Below are positions 33,144 to 42,188 of a stretch of DNA of 64,000 nucleotides, in pieces. The stretch lies in assembly GCA_001898965.1 (NCBI GenBank), contig MKVW01000003.1, forward strand, positions 681,440-745,439, written 5' to 3'. The notes under the pieces were generated by a model that did not search any database, had not been told where the DNA came from, and saw only the letters and a list, made by a program, of their open reading frames with translations. The stretch comes from Rhizobiales bacterium 62-17 (GTDB lineage: Bacteria > Pseudomonadota > Alphaproteobacteria > Rhizobiales > Beijerinckiaceae). Position 1 is the first letter of the stretch. Every line of letters begins with the position of its first letter. Position numbers and translations under genes: made by a program.

Positions 33144-34856
33144 GTGGGTATCGAGCAAACGGCAGCAGCGGCGCAGGCCCATACGAGCCCTTTCGGTCCG
33201 CACTATCCCATGCCCGGTGTCACTTACCGCACACCGGAGGAAGCCAAGCGGCAGATCGCGGCCGGCCATTGGCTCGATTACAATATCGGCGACAGTCTGC
33301 GGCGCACGGCGAAGACAAGTCCCGACAAAACCGCCATCGTCGATGCCGAGAGTACGCGGACCTTTGCTGACATCGATGCGCGTTCGGAATCCGTTGCCGC
33401 GAGTCTGTTGGTTTTGGGGCTTCGACCGGGCGATTGCGCGCTCTTCCAGGTCGGCACCTGTAATGAATTCTTCGATGCGTTCTATGGCTGTCTGAAAGCC
33501 GGCATCGTGCCGGTCTGCACCCTGCCCCAGTATCGCATCGCCGAAATGCGCCACTTCGGCGAACGCGCCAACGCCAAGGCGATCTTCGTTCAAGCCGACG
33601 TCAATCCGAATTTCGATCAGGTGGCGTTCGCGCGCGAACTGGCCGAAGTGGTTCCCAGCATGACCCATGTCATCGTCGTGCGCGGTAGCGGCGGCACGCA
33701 GTCCCTTGCCGAGATGGCGACCGCTTTCGATATCGAAACCGCCCGCGCGAAGACGGCGCATGTCACGCCCGGCGTTCTCGATGTCGCCGTCTTCCAGCTC
33801 TCGGGCGGTTCGACCAATCTGCCAAAAATCATTCCCCGCATGCATGGCGAATATCTCGGCTCCGCCCGTCAGCTCGGCGAATGCTACGAGCTGACCGGCG
33901 ACGACGTGACCCTGTGGAGCCTGCCGCTGATCCACAACGCCGGCACGATTTTCGCTGTCTTGCCGGTCAGCGTCGATGGCCGCACGCTCATCATGCAGCC
34001 GCGTGTCGACATCCCCGAGATGTTGCGCCTGGTCGAACGCCATGGCGTCACCTTCACCGGCAGCATCGGCCCGATCGCGCCGAAACTGCTCGAGGTGAAG
34101 GACATCGACCGCAACGCCATTCGCTCGCTACGGCAGTTCTTCTCGCTGACCCGTGCCGAAGCGGTCGAGAACCATGTCGGACTGCCGGTCAGCCAGATGT
34201 TCGGTATGACGGAAGGCATGTTGTTTGGCGCCGCGCCTCATCTGTCGACGGCCATTCGTCACCGCACGGTCGGCTATCCGGTGTCGTCCGGCGATGAAGT
34301 GCGCTTGCTGGTGCCTGGTGAGGAAACCCAGGTCGCCTTCGGCGAGATCGGCGAACTTTGTTTCCGAGGCCCGACCACGCTCACCGGTTATGTCGGTGAT
34401 CCCGAAACCACCGCCGCCTCGTTCACGTCGGACGGTTTCTTTCGCACCGGCGATCTGCTGCGCGCGCACGAGATCGAGGGCCGCCTCTGCTATTCCTTCG
34501 AGGGCCGCATCAAGGACAATATCAACCGTGGCGGCGAGAAGATCGGCGCCGAAGAGGTCGAAGGCCTGGTCGTCCAGCATCCCGATATTTCCGACGTGCG
34601 CGTCGTCGCTATGCCGGATCCGATCTATGGCGAGAAAGTCTGCGCCTTCGTCATCATGCACGAAGGACGGCGCGCCCCTGACGTCGCGACACTTGGCCAG
34701 TTTCTCCTCACGCTCGGCGTCGCCAAATACAAGCTGCCGGAACGGGTCGAAATCATCGACGCCTTCCCGCTCACCAAAGTGGGCAAGGCCGACAAGGTGG
34801 CGATGCGTGCCATGATCGCCGAGATCGTGGCGCGGGAACAAAAGGCTAAAGGTTAA
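33144..34856 (+). CDS. Aryl-acid AMP/CoA ligase, 2,3-dihydroxybenzoate-AMP ligase-like
   Basis: A 570-residue ANL-superfamily adenylating enzyme. It shows the EntE/DhbE layout: YRTPEEAKRQIAAGHWLDYNIGDSLRR at the N-terminus, A3 motif FQLSGGSTNLPKIIPRMHGEY, A5 QMFGMTEGMLF, A7 FRTGDLLR, A8 GRIKDNINRGGEKIGAEEVE and the A10 lysine in PLTKVGKADK. EntE-like enzymes activate hydroxybenzoates as adenylates; some transfer them to CoA. No siderophore synthetase or carrier protein is nearby, so a catabolic ligase (salicylate- or dihydroxybenzoate-like substrate) is more likely. GTG start preceded by GGGAGG. Confidence 0.88.
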   Translation: MGIEQTAAAAQAHTSPFGPHYPMPGVTYRTPEEAKRQIAAGHWLDYNIGDSLRRTAKTSPDKTAIVDAESTRTFADIDARSESVAASLLVLGLRPGDCALFQVGTCNEFFDAFYGCLKAGIVPVCTLPQYRIAEMRHFGERANAKAIFVQADVNPNFDQVAFARELAEVVPSMTHVIVVRGSGGTQSLAEMATAFDIETARAKTAHVTPGVLDVAVFQLSGGSTNLPKIIPRMHGEYLGSARQLGECYELTGDDVTLWSLPLIHNAGTIFAVLPVSVDGRTLIMQPRVDIPEMLRLVERHGVTFTGSIGPIAPKLLEVKDIDRNAIRSLRQFFSLTRAEAVENHVGLPVSQMFGMTEGMLFGAAPHLSTAIRHRTVGYPVSSGDEVRLLVPGEETQVAFGEIGELCFRGPTTLTGYVGDPETTAASFTSDGFFRTGDLLRAHEIEGRLCYSFEGRIKDNINRGGEKIGAEEVEGLVVQHPDISDVRVVAMPDPIYGEKVCAFVIMHEGRRAPDVATLGQFLLTLGVAKYKLPERVEIIDAFPLTKVGKADKVAMRAMIAEIVAREQKAKG

Positions 34857-34934
34857 GCTCGCGGCATCGCGCCGTCTGGCCAAATCACGGCGGACATCCC
34901 ATATGATGGCTCAAATCCACTTGAGATCACGCCT

Positions 34935-35720
34935 ATGTACGACCGCATGCCCACCCTTTTCCTGTCGCACGGCTCGCCGATGACGGCGCTGCATCACAGC
35001 GCCGCGCGCGATTTTCTGGAGCATTACGCGCCGGAACTGCCGCGCCCGAAGGCCATTCTGATCGCCACCGCCCATTTCGAGGCGCGGCTGCCATTTCTGA
35101 CCGCCGACGAAAAGCCGGAGATGATCTACGACTTCGGTGGCTTTCCGCGGCCGCTCTTTGAAATGGTCTATCCGGCACCCGGCTCGCCCGATATCGCCGT
35201 GCGCGCCGCCGAACTGCTGCATGCGGCCGGCTATGACGCCAATCCGGTCACCGGCCGCGGCTTCGATCATGGCACCTGGGTGCCGCTTAAGCTGATGTAT
35301 CCCGATGCCGATATTCCGGTAGTGCAGATCTCGGTGCAGACACAGAAAGGCGCCGCCCATCATTTGGCACTGGGCGCCGCCTTGCAGCCGCTGCGCGATG
35401 AAGGCGTCCTTATCGTCGGTTCCGGCAGCCTCACGCACAATCTCTATGAACTGGCGCGGGGTGGCCGGCAGCTCGACGCACCGATCCAGGATTGGGTGAA
35501 GGACTTCGCCGAATGGATCGCGGCCAAGGTCGAAGCCGGCGATGCGCAAGCCATCGCTGATTATCGCACGACGGCGCCCTTCGCGCGCGAAAATCATCCC
35601 AGCGAAGAGCACTTCCTACCGCTGCCCTTCGCCATGGGCGCAGGTGGCGGCGCCGGCAAACGCATTCACTCAAGCTATGACTATGGCATTCTGTCGATGG
35701 ATGCGTATCGCTTCGACTGA
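34935..35720 (+). CDS. Extradiol ring-cleavage dioxygenase, 4,5-DOPA dioxygenase (YgiD/LigB) family
   Basis: A 261-residue class III extradiol dioxygenase. Metal-ligand candidates are His in LFLSHGSP (about residue 12), His in ATAHFE (about 47) and His in SLTHNLYEL, with NHPSEEHFLPLPFAMGA near residue 221. This is the LigB-like single-subunit group that opens catechol-type rings such as DOPA. Its location between the aryl-acid ligase and the TRAP importer suggests a catecholic intermediate of the same pathway, but the substrate is not proven; bacterial members often act on several catechols. Confidence 0.88.
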   Translation: MYDRMPTLFLSHGSPMTALHHSAARDFLEHYAPELPRPKAILIATAHFEARLPFLTADEKPEMIYDFGGFPRPLFEMVYPAPGSPDIAVRAAELLHAAGYDANPVTGRGFDHGTWVPLKLMYPDADIPVVQISVQTQKGAAHHLALGAALQPLRDEGVLIVGSGSLTHNLYELARGGRQLDAPIQDWVKDFAEWIAAKVEAGDAQAIADYRTTAPFARENHPSEEHFLPLPFAMGAGGGAGKRIHSSYDYGILSMDAYRFD

Positions 35721-35798
35721 TTGATGCAGTGCGATGCAGCTAGACTATTGCATGGTTTGAGGGATTCATACTTTGGTCTAGGAGCGACCGAAATACGA

Positions 35799-35858
35799 TC
35801 GGTGACCGTTTACGCGCGCGCCATCAATCGCCTAGCTTTTTCTCCGAGCGGTCACCGA
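35799..35858. promoter_or_regulatory. Long-spaced inverted repeat upstream of the TRAP operon
   Basis: TCGGTGACCG (35799-35808) and CGGTCACCGA (35849-35858) are perfect inverted repeats 40 nt apart, the right one ending 49 bp before the dctP-like start. Each arm is itself nearly palindromic (CGGTGACCG), so they may be two operator half-sites bridged by a looped regulator. Confidence 0.45.
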
Positions 35859-35907
35859 CCGCGCGATCGAATCCGGCTTCAAGACCGGAGTTTTCGGAGA
35901 GACAGGG

Positions 35908-37068
35908 ATGACAAGCAGCGACAATGCTTCTTCACGGGCTGATTCTTCTACAAAAATAGAAACACGCCGCCGCTTCCTAAAGGGAGCTGCCTTTGCCGGC
36001 GCGGGTGCCGTCGCCATGCCCAATGTGGTCAAGGCGCAAAGCGTCATCAATATGCGTTGGCAGAGCACTTGGCCGTCTAAGGATATCTTCCACGAATTCG
36101 CACTCGACTACGCCAAGAAGGTCAATGACATGACCGGTGGCGAGTTGAAGATCGAAGTCCTGCCCGCCGGTGCCGTCGTGCCGGCTTTCGGCTTGCTCGA
36201 CGCGGTTTCGAAAGGCACGCTCGACGGCGGCCATGGCGTGCTCGTCTATCACTATGGCAAGAGCACCGCTTTGGCGCTGTGGGGTTCTGGCCCGGCCTTC
36301 TCCATGGACGCCAACATGCTGCTCGCCTGGCATAAGTACGGTGGCGGCAAGGAGCTTCTCGAGAAACTCTACGCTTCGGTCGGCGGCAATGTCGTCTCGT
36401 TCCTCTATGGACCGATGCCGACGCAGCCGCTCGGCTGGTTCAAGAAGCCAGTGACCAAGTCCGACGATATCAAGGGCTTGAAATACCGCACCGTCGGCAT
36501 TTCGATTGACGTGTTCCAGGGCCTGGGCGCGGCGGTCAATGCGCTGCCCGGCGGCGAAATCGTCTCGGCCATGGATCGCGGCCTACTCGACGCGGCGGAG
36601 TTCAACAACGCCTCGTCGGACCGCGTGCTCGGTTTCCCCGATGTGTCCAAGGTCTGCATGCTGCAGAGCTATCACCAGAACGCCGAACAGTTCGAGGTGA
36701 TGTTCAACAAGACCAAATACGATGCCCTACCCGACAAGATGAAAGCCATCATCGCCAATGCGACCGATGCGGCCGGACAGGAAATGGCCTGGAAGGCCAT
36801 CGACCGCTATTCGCGCGACTATGAAGAGATGCAGTCGAAGGACAAGGTGCGTTTCTTCAAGACGCCGGACAGTGTTCTCCAGCGCCAGCTCGACATCTAC
36901 GACGATGTCATCACCAAGAAGGCGGCGGAAAATCCGCTGTTCAAGGAAATCCTTGAATCGCAATACGCCTTCGCGCGCCGCGCGACGCGCTGGGAACAGG
37001 ACACGGTGGTGAGCCGCCGCATGGCCTACAACCACTACTTTGGCGCCAAGGCGACGAAGAAGTTCTGA
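35908..37068 (+). CDS. TRAP transporter substrate-binding protein (DctP/TakP family), Tat-exported
   Basis: A 386-residue periplasmic receptor. ETRRRFLKGAAFAGAGAVAM is a twin-arginine signal, with cleavage near KAQS. NMRWQSTWPSKDIFHEFALDYAKKVNDMTGGELKIEVLPAG and GLKYRTVGISIDVFQGLGAAVNALPGGEIVSAMDRGLLDAAEFNN follow the TakP-type pattern for 2-oxo acids and related carboxylates; the Arg in KYRT is the conserved carboxylate-binding residue. It leads the TRAP operon 35908-39719. Confidence 0.92.
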   Translation: MTSSDNASSRADSSTKIETRRRFLKGAAFAGAGAVAMPNVVKAQSVINMRWQSTWPSKDIFHEFALDYAKKVNDMTGGELKIEVLPAGAVVPAFGLLDAVSKGTLDGGHGVLVYHYGKSTALALWGSGPAFSMDANMLLAWHKYGGGKELLEKLYASVGGNVVSFLYGPMPTQPLGWFKKPVTKSDDIKGLKYRTVGISIDVFQGLGAAVNALPGGEIVSAMDRGLLDAAEFNNASSDRVLGFPDVSKVCMLQSYHQNAEQFEVMFNKTKYDALPDKMKAIIANATDAAGQEMAWKAIDRYSRDYEEMQSKDKVRFFKTPDSVLQRQLDIYDDVITKKAAENPLFKEILESQYAFARRATRWEQDTVVSRRMAYNHYFGAKATKKF

Positions 37069-37087
37069 TCTTCACATCAAGGATGAT

Positions 37088-37113
37088 CCGTCCGGGGCCT
37101 GCGCCCCGGACGG
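37088..37113 (+). promoter_or_regulatory. Intercistronic hairpin between dctP- and dctQ-like genes
   Basis: CCGTCCGGGGC / GCCCCGGACGG, an 11-bp perfect stem with a CTGC loop, 20 bp after the receptor stop and with no T-tract. It probably protects or partly ends the receptor mRNA so that the binding protein is made in excess over the permeases, a common arrangement in solute importers (inference). Confidence 0.65.
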
Positions 37114-37176
37114 CGCGTCTTACGCTTCGTCAGGACGACGTTCAGCTCAAGACATTTGGCTCAAGATGCGGTGCCC

Positions 37177-37845
37177 ATGACCACACAACGTTTGCTTTAC
37201 GGTATCGACGCCATCAGCACCTGGGTCGGCAAGGCCGCCGCGTGGCTCATCATCGGATTGACGGCTCTCGTCTGCATCGAAGTGTTCAAACGCTATATCA
37301 TGAACATGCCGACGGCCTGGATTTTCGACGCCAGCAATATGTTTTATGGCACGCTGTTCATGATGTGCGGCGCCTATACGCTGGCGCAAAACGGCCATGT
37401 GCGCGGTGACTTTCTTTACAGTTCCATGCGGCCGCGCACGCAGGCGGCGCTCGATCTTCTCCTCTACTTCGTCTTCTTCCTCCCCGGCATCGCCGCTCTG
37501 CTTTATGCGGGCTGGGGCTATGCGGGGGATTCGTGGCGGATCGGCGAACATTCCAACACCACCGCCGACGGACCGCCGGTCTATCACTTCAAAACCATCA
37601 TTCCGATCGCTGGCACGCTGATCCTATTGCAGGGATTCGCCGAGATGATCCGTTGCGTCATTTGCCTGCGCACCGGTGCCTGGCCCGATCGCCTCAAGGA
37701 CGTGGCCGAGATCGACGTCGTCGAAGAGCAGCTCGCACACAGCGAATATGTCGACGAGGAGGCCAAGAAACAGGCGATCGCGCAAGCGCAATCCATTGAT
37801 GAGGCAGCGCGACAGCGCGGCATGGGTGGAAGGGAAACGCTATGA
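37177..37845 (+). CDS. TRAP transporter small permease (DctQ)
   Basis: A 222-residue inner-membrane protein with four hydrophobic helices, GKAAAWLIIGLTALVCIEVF, AWIFDASNMFYGTLFMMCGAYTL, LDLLLYFVFFLPGIAALLYAGW and IPIAGTLILLQGFAEMI. The QNGHVRGDF segment is typical of DctQ. A Glu/Gln-rich C-terminal tail of about 45 residues follows. The ATG at 37177 is preferred to TTG at 37156. It overlaps the large permease gene by 4 bp. Confidence 0.9.
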   Translation: MTTQRLLYGIDAISTWVGKAAAWLIIGLTALVCIEVFKRYIMNMPTAWIFDASNMFYGTLFMMCGAYTLAQNGHVRGDFLYSSMRPRTQAALDLLLYFVFFLPGIAALLYAGWGYAGDSWRIGEHSNTTADGPPVYHFKTIIPIAGTLILLQGFAEMIRCVICLRTGAWPDRLKDVAEIDVVEEQLAHSEYVDEEAKKQAIAQAQSIDEAARQRGMGGRETL

Positions 37846-39719
37846 TCAGCGATCCCGCCCTCGGCCTTTCCATGCTCGGCCTCATCGTGATCTTTATCCT
37901 GATGGGGTTTCCGACGGCCTTCACCTTGATGGGCCTCGGCATGTTCTTCGGCTTCTTCGCCTTTTACAATCCGGCGGAATCCTGGGCCGACAATCGCATC
38001 TTCGACCTCATGGTCCAACGCACCTATGGGGCGATGACCAATGATGTCCTGATCTCCATCCCGCTCTTCGTGCTGATGGGCTATGTGATGGAGCGCGGTG
38101 CGTTGGTTGATAAGATGTTTTATTCGATCCAGCTCGCCTTCCGCCGCATGCCGGCATCGCTCGCCGTGGCGACGCTGATCGTCTGTACATTCTGGGGCAT
38201 TGCCAGCGGCCTCGTCGGCGCCGTCGTGGTATTGATGGGCGTTATTGCTTTGCGGCCGATGATCAACGCCGGCTACGACACGCGGCTAGCGACGGGTGTC
38301 ATCACCGCCGGCGGCACGCTTGGCATTCTCATTCCGCCTTCGGTGATGATCATCGTCTATGCGGCGGTCGCCGGCCAATCGGTGGTGAAACTCTATGCCG
38401 CCGCGATGTTTCCCGGCTTCTTCCTAGCCCTGCTCTATCTCGTTTATATCGTCGGCTGGGCGCTGTGGAACCCGAAGATCGCGCCGCAACTGGACGAGGC
38501 GGAAAACCGCGTGCCGGTGCGCCCGTGGGTGAGCGCACTGCAAAGTGCCTATACGCCGAAAATCTTCCCTGCTCTTTTGCAAGCCCTGGTCAATCCCGGC
38601 CGGGCGCTGGCTATCGAGACCGGTGGCGAGAAGGTCACGTATCGCACGCTCATCGGCAGTCTCGGCTATGCGCTGGTGCCCATAGCTTTGGCGGTCGCCA
38701 CCATGTGGGGAACATGGTGGTATGTGGTCATCCACCAGCAGCCAGATGCGCCGCCCGCCGCCATCACCGAATTGAGCAAGCCGGCAACGCCCACCGCCAC
38801 GGTGGATGCGACGGAGGCCCAGCCGGCCGAGGAAATGCCGCAGGAACTCGGCGCGGGTGCGGAAGATCGCCAGGAGCAAAGCGAGCCGGAAGGCTTGCAG
38901 CAGATGGGCGACCCGGAACTGCGCAATCAGGCGCAAGTGGCCTACACCGGACCGTCGGCAAGTTTCTACAACTGGTTCTGGGGCACCTGCGCGGCGCTCG
39001 CCCTGCTACTGCTCTACTACTATTGGGGCATGGAGGCGGAGCGGTTCGAAGTGCTGCGCATGCTGACCTCGTCAGTCATGCCGCTCGGCCTTCTCACTGT
39101 CCTCGTTCTCGCCGTGATCCTGCTCGGCATCACGACGGCAACGGAATCAGCCGCCGTCGGTGCAGCAGGTGCCTTCCTGCTGGCGCTGCAAGCCCGCACG
39201 CTCGACTGGAAGCGCACGAAGGAAGCGGTGTTCCTCACCGCCAAGACGACATCGATGGTGTGCTGGCTGTTCGTCGGCTCGGCTTTGTTCTCGGCGGTGT
39301 TCGCCCTGCTCGGTGGCCAAGCGCTGCTCGAACAATGGGTGCTGTCGCTGAACCTGACGCCGGTTCAGTTCATGATCCTGTCGCAGGCGATCATCTTCCT
39401 GCTCGGCTGGCCGTTGGAATGGACCGAGATCATCGTCATCTTCGTGCCGATCTTCCTGCCGCTGTTGAAGCATTTCAACATCGACCCGCTGCTATGGGGC
39501 ACGTTGGTCTTCGTCAACCTGCAGGCGGCGTTCCTGTCGCCGCCCGTGGCCATGTCGGCCTTCTATCTGAAGGGCGTGTCGCCGCCGCATGTGACCTTGA
39601 ACCAGATCTTCGCGGGCATGATGCCTTACATGCTGATCGTGATCATCTGCATGGTCATCATGTACATCTGGCCGGGCATGACCTTGTGGCTGCCGAACTA
39701 TCTCTACGGCGGTGGCTGA
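37842..39719 (+). CDS. TRAP transporter large permease (DctM) with a large central insertion
   Basis: A 625-residue sodium-coupled permease; DctM proteins are usually about 430 residues. The first ~230 residues and last ~200 hold family segments (IPLFVLMGYVMERGALVDKMF, GTLGILIPPSVMIIVYAAVAGQSV, LGITTATESAAVGAAGAFLLA, LGWPLEWTEIIVIFVPIFLPLL). Between them, about residues 235-400 form an insertion with two extra hydrophobic helices (near 280-300 and 375-395) around a Pro/Glu/Gln/Ala-rich loop of about 70 residues. Related long forms exist in the mannitol/chloroaromatic DctM branch. ATGA overlap with the small permease. Confidence 0.9.
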   Translation: MISDPALGLSMLGLIVIFILMGFPTAFTLMGLGMFFGFFAFYNPAESWADNRIFDLMVQRTYGAMTNDVLISIPLFVLMGYVMERGALVDKMFYSIQLAFRRMPASLAVATLIVCTFWGIASGLVGAVVVLMGVIALRPMINAGYDTRLATGVITAGGTLGILIPPSVMIIVYAAVAGQSVVKLYAAAMFPGFFLALLYLVYIVGWALWNPKIAPQLDEAENRVPVRPWVSALQSAYTPKIFPALLQALVNPGRALAIETGGEKVTYRTLIGSLGYALVPIALAVATMWGTWWYVVIHQQPDAPPAAITELSKPATPTATVDATEAQPAEEMPQELGAGAEDRQEQSEPEGLQQMGDPELRNQAQVAYTGPSASFYNWFWGTCAALALLLLYYYWGMEAERFEVLRMLTSSVMPLGLLTVLVLAVILLGITTATESAAVGAAGAFLLALQARTLDWKRTKEAVFLTAKTTSMVCWLFVGSALFSAVFALLGGQALLEQWVLSLNLTPVQFMILSQAIIFLLGWPLEWTEIIVIFVPIFLPLLKHFNIDPLLWGTLVFVNLQAAFLSPPVAMSAFYLKGVSPPHVTLNQIFAGMMPYMLIVIICMVIMYIWPGMTLWLPNYLYGGG

Positions 39720-39738
39720 TCGAAGGATTGGCGCGCGA

Positions 39739-40722
39739 CTATTTGCCGTTGCGCGCCATCCGCGCCGCTTTCAGCTTGGCGAAATCTTCGCCGGCATGGT
39801 GCGAGGAGCGCGTCAGCGGCGTTGCCGAAACGAGCAGGAAGCCCTTCGTCGTGGCGATCGTGTCGTAAGACTTGAACTCGTCCGGCGTGACGAATTTCAC
39901 GACGCGATGATGCTTGCGGGTGGGCTGCAAATATTGGCCGATGGTGAGGAAGTCGACGTCGGCCGAGCGCAGGTCGTCCATCAGCTGCAACACTTCATGG
40001 CGTTCCTCGCCGAGGCCGACCATGATGCCTGACTTGGTGAAGATCGTCGGGTCGATTTCCTTCACCCGCTGCAACAGGCGGATCGAGTGGAAATAGCGCG
40101 CGCCGGGCCGCACCGAGAGATATTTCGACGGCACGGTTTCGAGATTGTGGTTGAACACGTCCGGCCGCGCCGCGACCACCACTTCGAGCGCGCCCGGTTT
40201 GCGCAGAAAGTCCGGGGTCAGGATTTCGATGGTCGTATTGGGCGAGCGCGCGCGGATCGCCTCGATGGTCAAAGCGAAATGCTTGGCGCCGCCGTCGGCG
40301 AGATCGTCACGGTCGACCGAGGTGATCACCACGTGGCTCAGGCCAAGCTTGGCGACGGAATCGGCGATATGCTCCGGCTCGAGCGGATCGAGCGCATTGG
40401 GCAGGCCGGTCTTGACGTTGCAGAAGGCGCAGGCGCGGGTGCAGGTGTCACCCATGATCATGAAAGTGGCGTGCTTCTTTTCCCAGCACTCGCCGATATT
40501 GGGGCAGCCCGCCTCCTCGCAGACGGTGACGAGGCCATGTTCCTTGACGATGGAACGGGTTTTGGCGAAGGCCGGCGACCCCGGCGCCTTGACCCGGATC
40601 CAGTCCGGCTTGCGCAAAACCTCGGTATCGGGCCGATGCGCCTTCTCCGGGTGGCGCGGGGCCGCGCCCTGCCCGGCCTTGCGACGGGGGTCGTTGTTGA
40701 GAAGGTCGAGGACGACGGCCAT
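39739..40722 (-). CDS. lipA: Lipoyl synthase
   Basis: A 327-residue radical-SAM enzyme inserting two sulphurs into octanoyl groups on lipoyl domains. The auxiliary cluster motif is [13 protein letters not shown] (Cys 68, 73, 79), the SAM cluster motif is CTRACAFC (Cys 94, 98, 101), and RSSHHAGE near the C-terminus carries the conserved Ser ligand. It lies beside the PDH genes whose E1-beta and E2 subunits carry lipoyl domains. It converges with the TRAP operon. Confidence 0.96.
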   Translation of the reverse strand: MAVVLDLLNNDPRRKAGQGAAPRHPEKAHRPDTEVLRKPDWIRVKAPGSPAFAKTRSIVKEHGLVTVCEEAGCPNIGECWEKKHATFMIMGDTCTRACAFCNVKTGLPNALDPLEPEHIADSVAKLGLSHVVITSVDRDDLADGGAKHFALTIEAIRARSPNTTIEILTPDFLRKPGALEVVVAARPDVFNHNLETVPSKYLSVRPGARYFHSIRLLQRVKEIDPTIFTKSGIMVGLGEERHEVLQLMDDLRSADVDFLTIGQYLQPTRKHHRVVKFVTPDEFKSYDTIATTKGFLLVSATPLTRSSHHAGEDFAKLKAARMARNGK

Positions 40723-40867
40723 TCACTGCTCCGTGCGCCGGTCTGAAACAGCCGGCAGACGCTTCATTTAGGCCATGAAAGCGGCCACGCCAAGGTTGGC
40801 GGGGCCGATTGGAACTGCATGAATTGCAAGGCAGTTAAGCCCTGGCGAATATTTGGGACCGAAATCC

Positions 40868-41191
40868 TCAGATCTTGTCGATCGGGGTGCGGCCGGGCGG
40901 CAGTTGCGAGGGGGCGCTGCGGCCCCGCAGGGCCTGCCAGATGAACAGCAGGATGATCGCGCCGACGGCGGCGGTGATCAGGCGGCTGACGAAGCCCTGA
41001 ATGGGAATTTCGGCGATTTCGGCCAGACGCGTGCCGACGAAAGAGCCGGCGATGCCGACGATGATATTGGTCAGCAGACCATGGTTCGAACGGGTGACTT
41101 TTTCAGCGATCCAGCCAGCGATGGCGCCGATGATCAGCAGCGAGAAAAAGCCGACGCCCGGCGTTCCAAGAACGGGATAAACCTGATCCAT
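40868..41191 (-). CDS. GlsB/YeaQ/YmgE-family stress-response membrane protein
   Basis: A 107-residue protein with two or three hydrophobic helices (GFFSLLIIGAIAGWIAEKVTR and LITAAVGAIILLFIWQAL) and the glycine pattern NIIVGIAGSFVGTRLAE of the transglycosylase-associated/YeaQ family. These are small inner-membrane proteins induced by stress. The ATG at 41191 has GAGGAG upstream; a TTG at 41209 is possible. No EcfG promoter was seen. Confidence 0.85.
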   Translation of the reverse strand: MDQVYPVLGTPGVGFFSLLIIGAIAGWIAEKVTRSNHGLLTNIIVGIAGSFVGTRLAEIAEIPIQGFVSRLITAAVGAIILLFIWQALRGRSAPSQLPPGRTPIDKI

Positions 41192-41266
41192 CTGTAGACT
41201 CCTCGGCAAAGGCCCGCGCTATCGAAGCTAGTCATGCCCCTTAACCATGACAAGTCCAAGAAGCGC

Positions 41267-42058
41267 TCAGACCCCGTTCGTCCTCAACGAAAGCTCGCTG
41301 ATGCCACGCCAGACCAACAGGCCGCCGCCGAGAAAGACCATGGCTTCGATGATCAGATCGTGGATGCGCACCGGCATGCGTTCCGTCAGCCATTTGGCGA
41401 TGAAGGCGCCGGGCACGGCGATCAGACCGATCACCAGCGCCATGGCCCAGGCGGCCGGAGTCATCAGCCCGGTCGATTGGAACATCCCGGTCTTGGCCAG
41501 TCCCAGGACAAAGGTAATCGTCGCATCCGTGGCCACCACCGCCCGGCCGCTGAGACCGGCGGCCATCAGAATCGACAAAAGCACGATGCCGGAGCCCGCC
41601 GTGCCACCGACCAGCAGACCAAAGCCGGCGCTAGCAAAACCAAGCGAGGTCGAGCGCAGCCGCACGCCCGAGCGTTTGAGAAGGCGCTTGGCCGGCACCA
41701 GCAGCATCAGCATGGCGCCGATCAGGGTCGTCGCCCAGGGCCCCGAAAGCTGCGAATAGAAATAGGCGCCAGCCAGGCAGAACGGGAAGGAAATCAGGGT
41801 GATGAAGCCGACCAGCCGCCATTGGATCGCCTGGCGGAACACATAAAGACGACTGGCATTGTTGAGGATCGATGCGGCGCCAATCACCGGCACCGTCGCT
41901 TCGGCACCAATGGTCGGCACCAGAACCAATGGCAGGATGAGGCCGGTGCCGTATCCGGTGACGCCGCCCATAATGGCTGCCAGACCACCGACGGTGGCGA
42001 CCAGCAGGAGCTGGAACAGGGTGACGCCGATGATCGGCAAATCAGGATTGGGCGGCAT
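41267..42058 (-). CDS. TauE/SafE-family sulfite exporter-like permease
   Basis: A 263-residue membrane protein with about eight helices. The two TauE repeats begin GLAAIMGGVTGYGTGLILPLVL and GLLVGGTAGSGIVLLSILMAAGLSG, matching the family pattern GxxxGxxGxGGG-like with Gly-rich turns. Members export sulfite or sulphonates, but substrates of most are unknown. The ATG at 42058 is chosen as it begins just before the first helix; an in-frame start at 42091 adds a basic tail. Confidence 0.85.
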   Translation of the reverse strand: MPPNPDLPIIGVTLFQLLLVATVGGLAAIMGGVTGYGTGLILPLVLVPTIGAEATVPVIGAASILNNASRLYVFRQAIQWRLVGFITLISFPFCLAGAYFYSQLSGPWATTLIGAMLMLLVPAKRLLKRSGVRLRSTSLGFASAGFGLLVGGTAGSGIVLLSILMAAGLSGRAVVATDATITFVLGLAKTGMFQSTGLMTPAAWAMALVIGLIAVPGAFIAKWLTERMPVRIHDLIIEAMVFLGGGLLVWRGISELSLRTNGV

Positions 42059-42188
42059 CGCTGGCCGCCTTCTAGGCCTGAGCGACGGCAAAGACCAGTC
42101 CGCCAGCGCATTGCCGGTCTGCGCCTGCTCACGACCATGTGCGCGGCGGTGATTTGCCGGATCGCCGGCCGGGAGGCTAACGAAGCCT

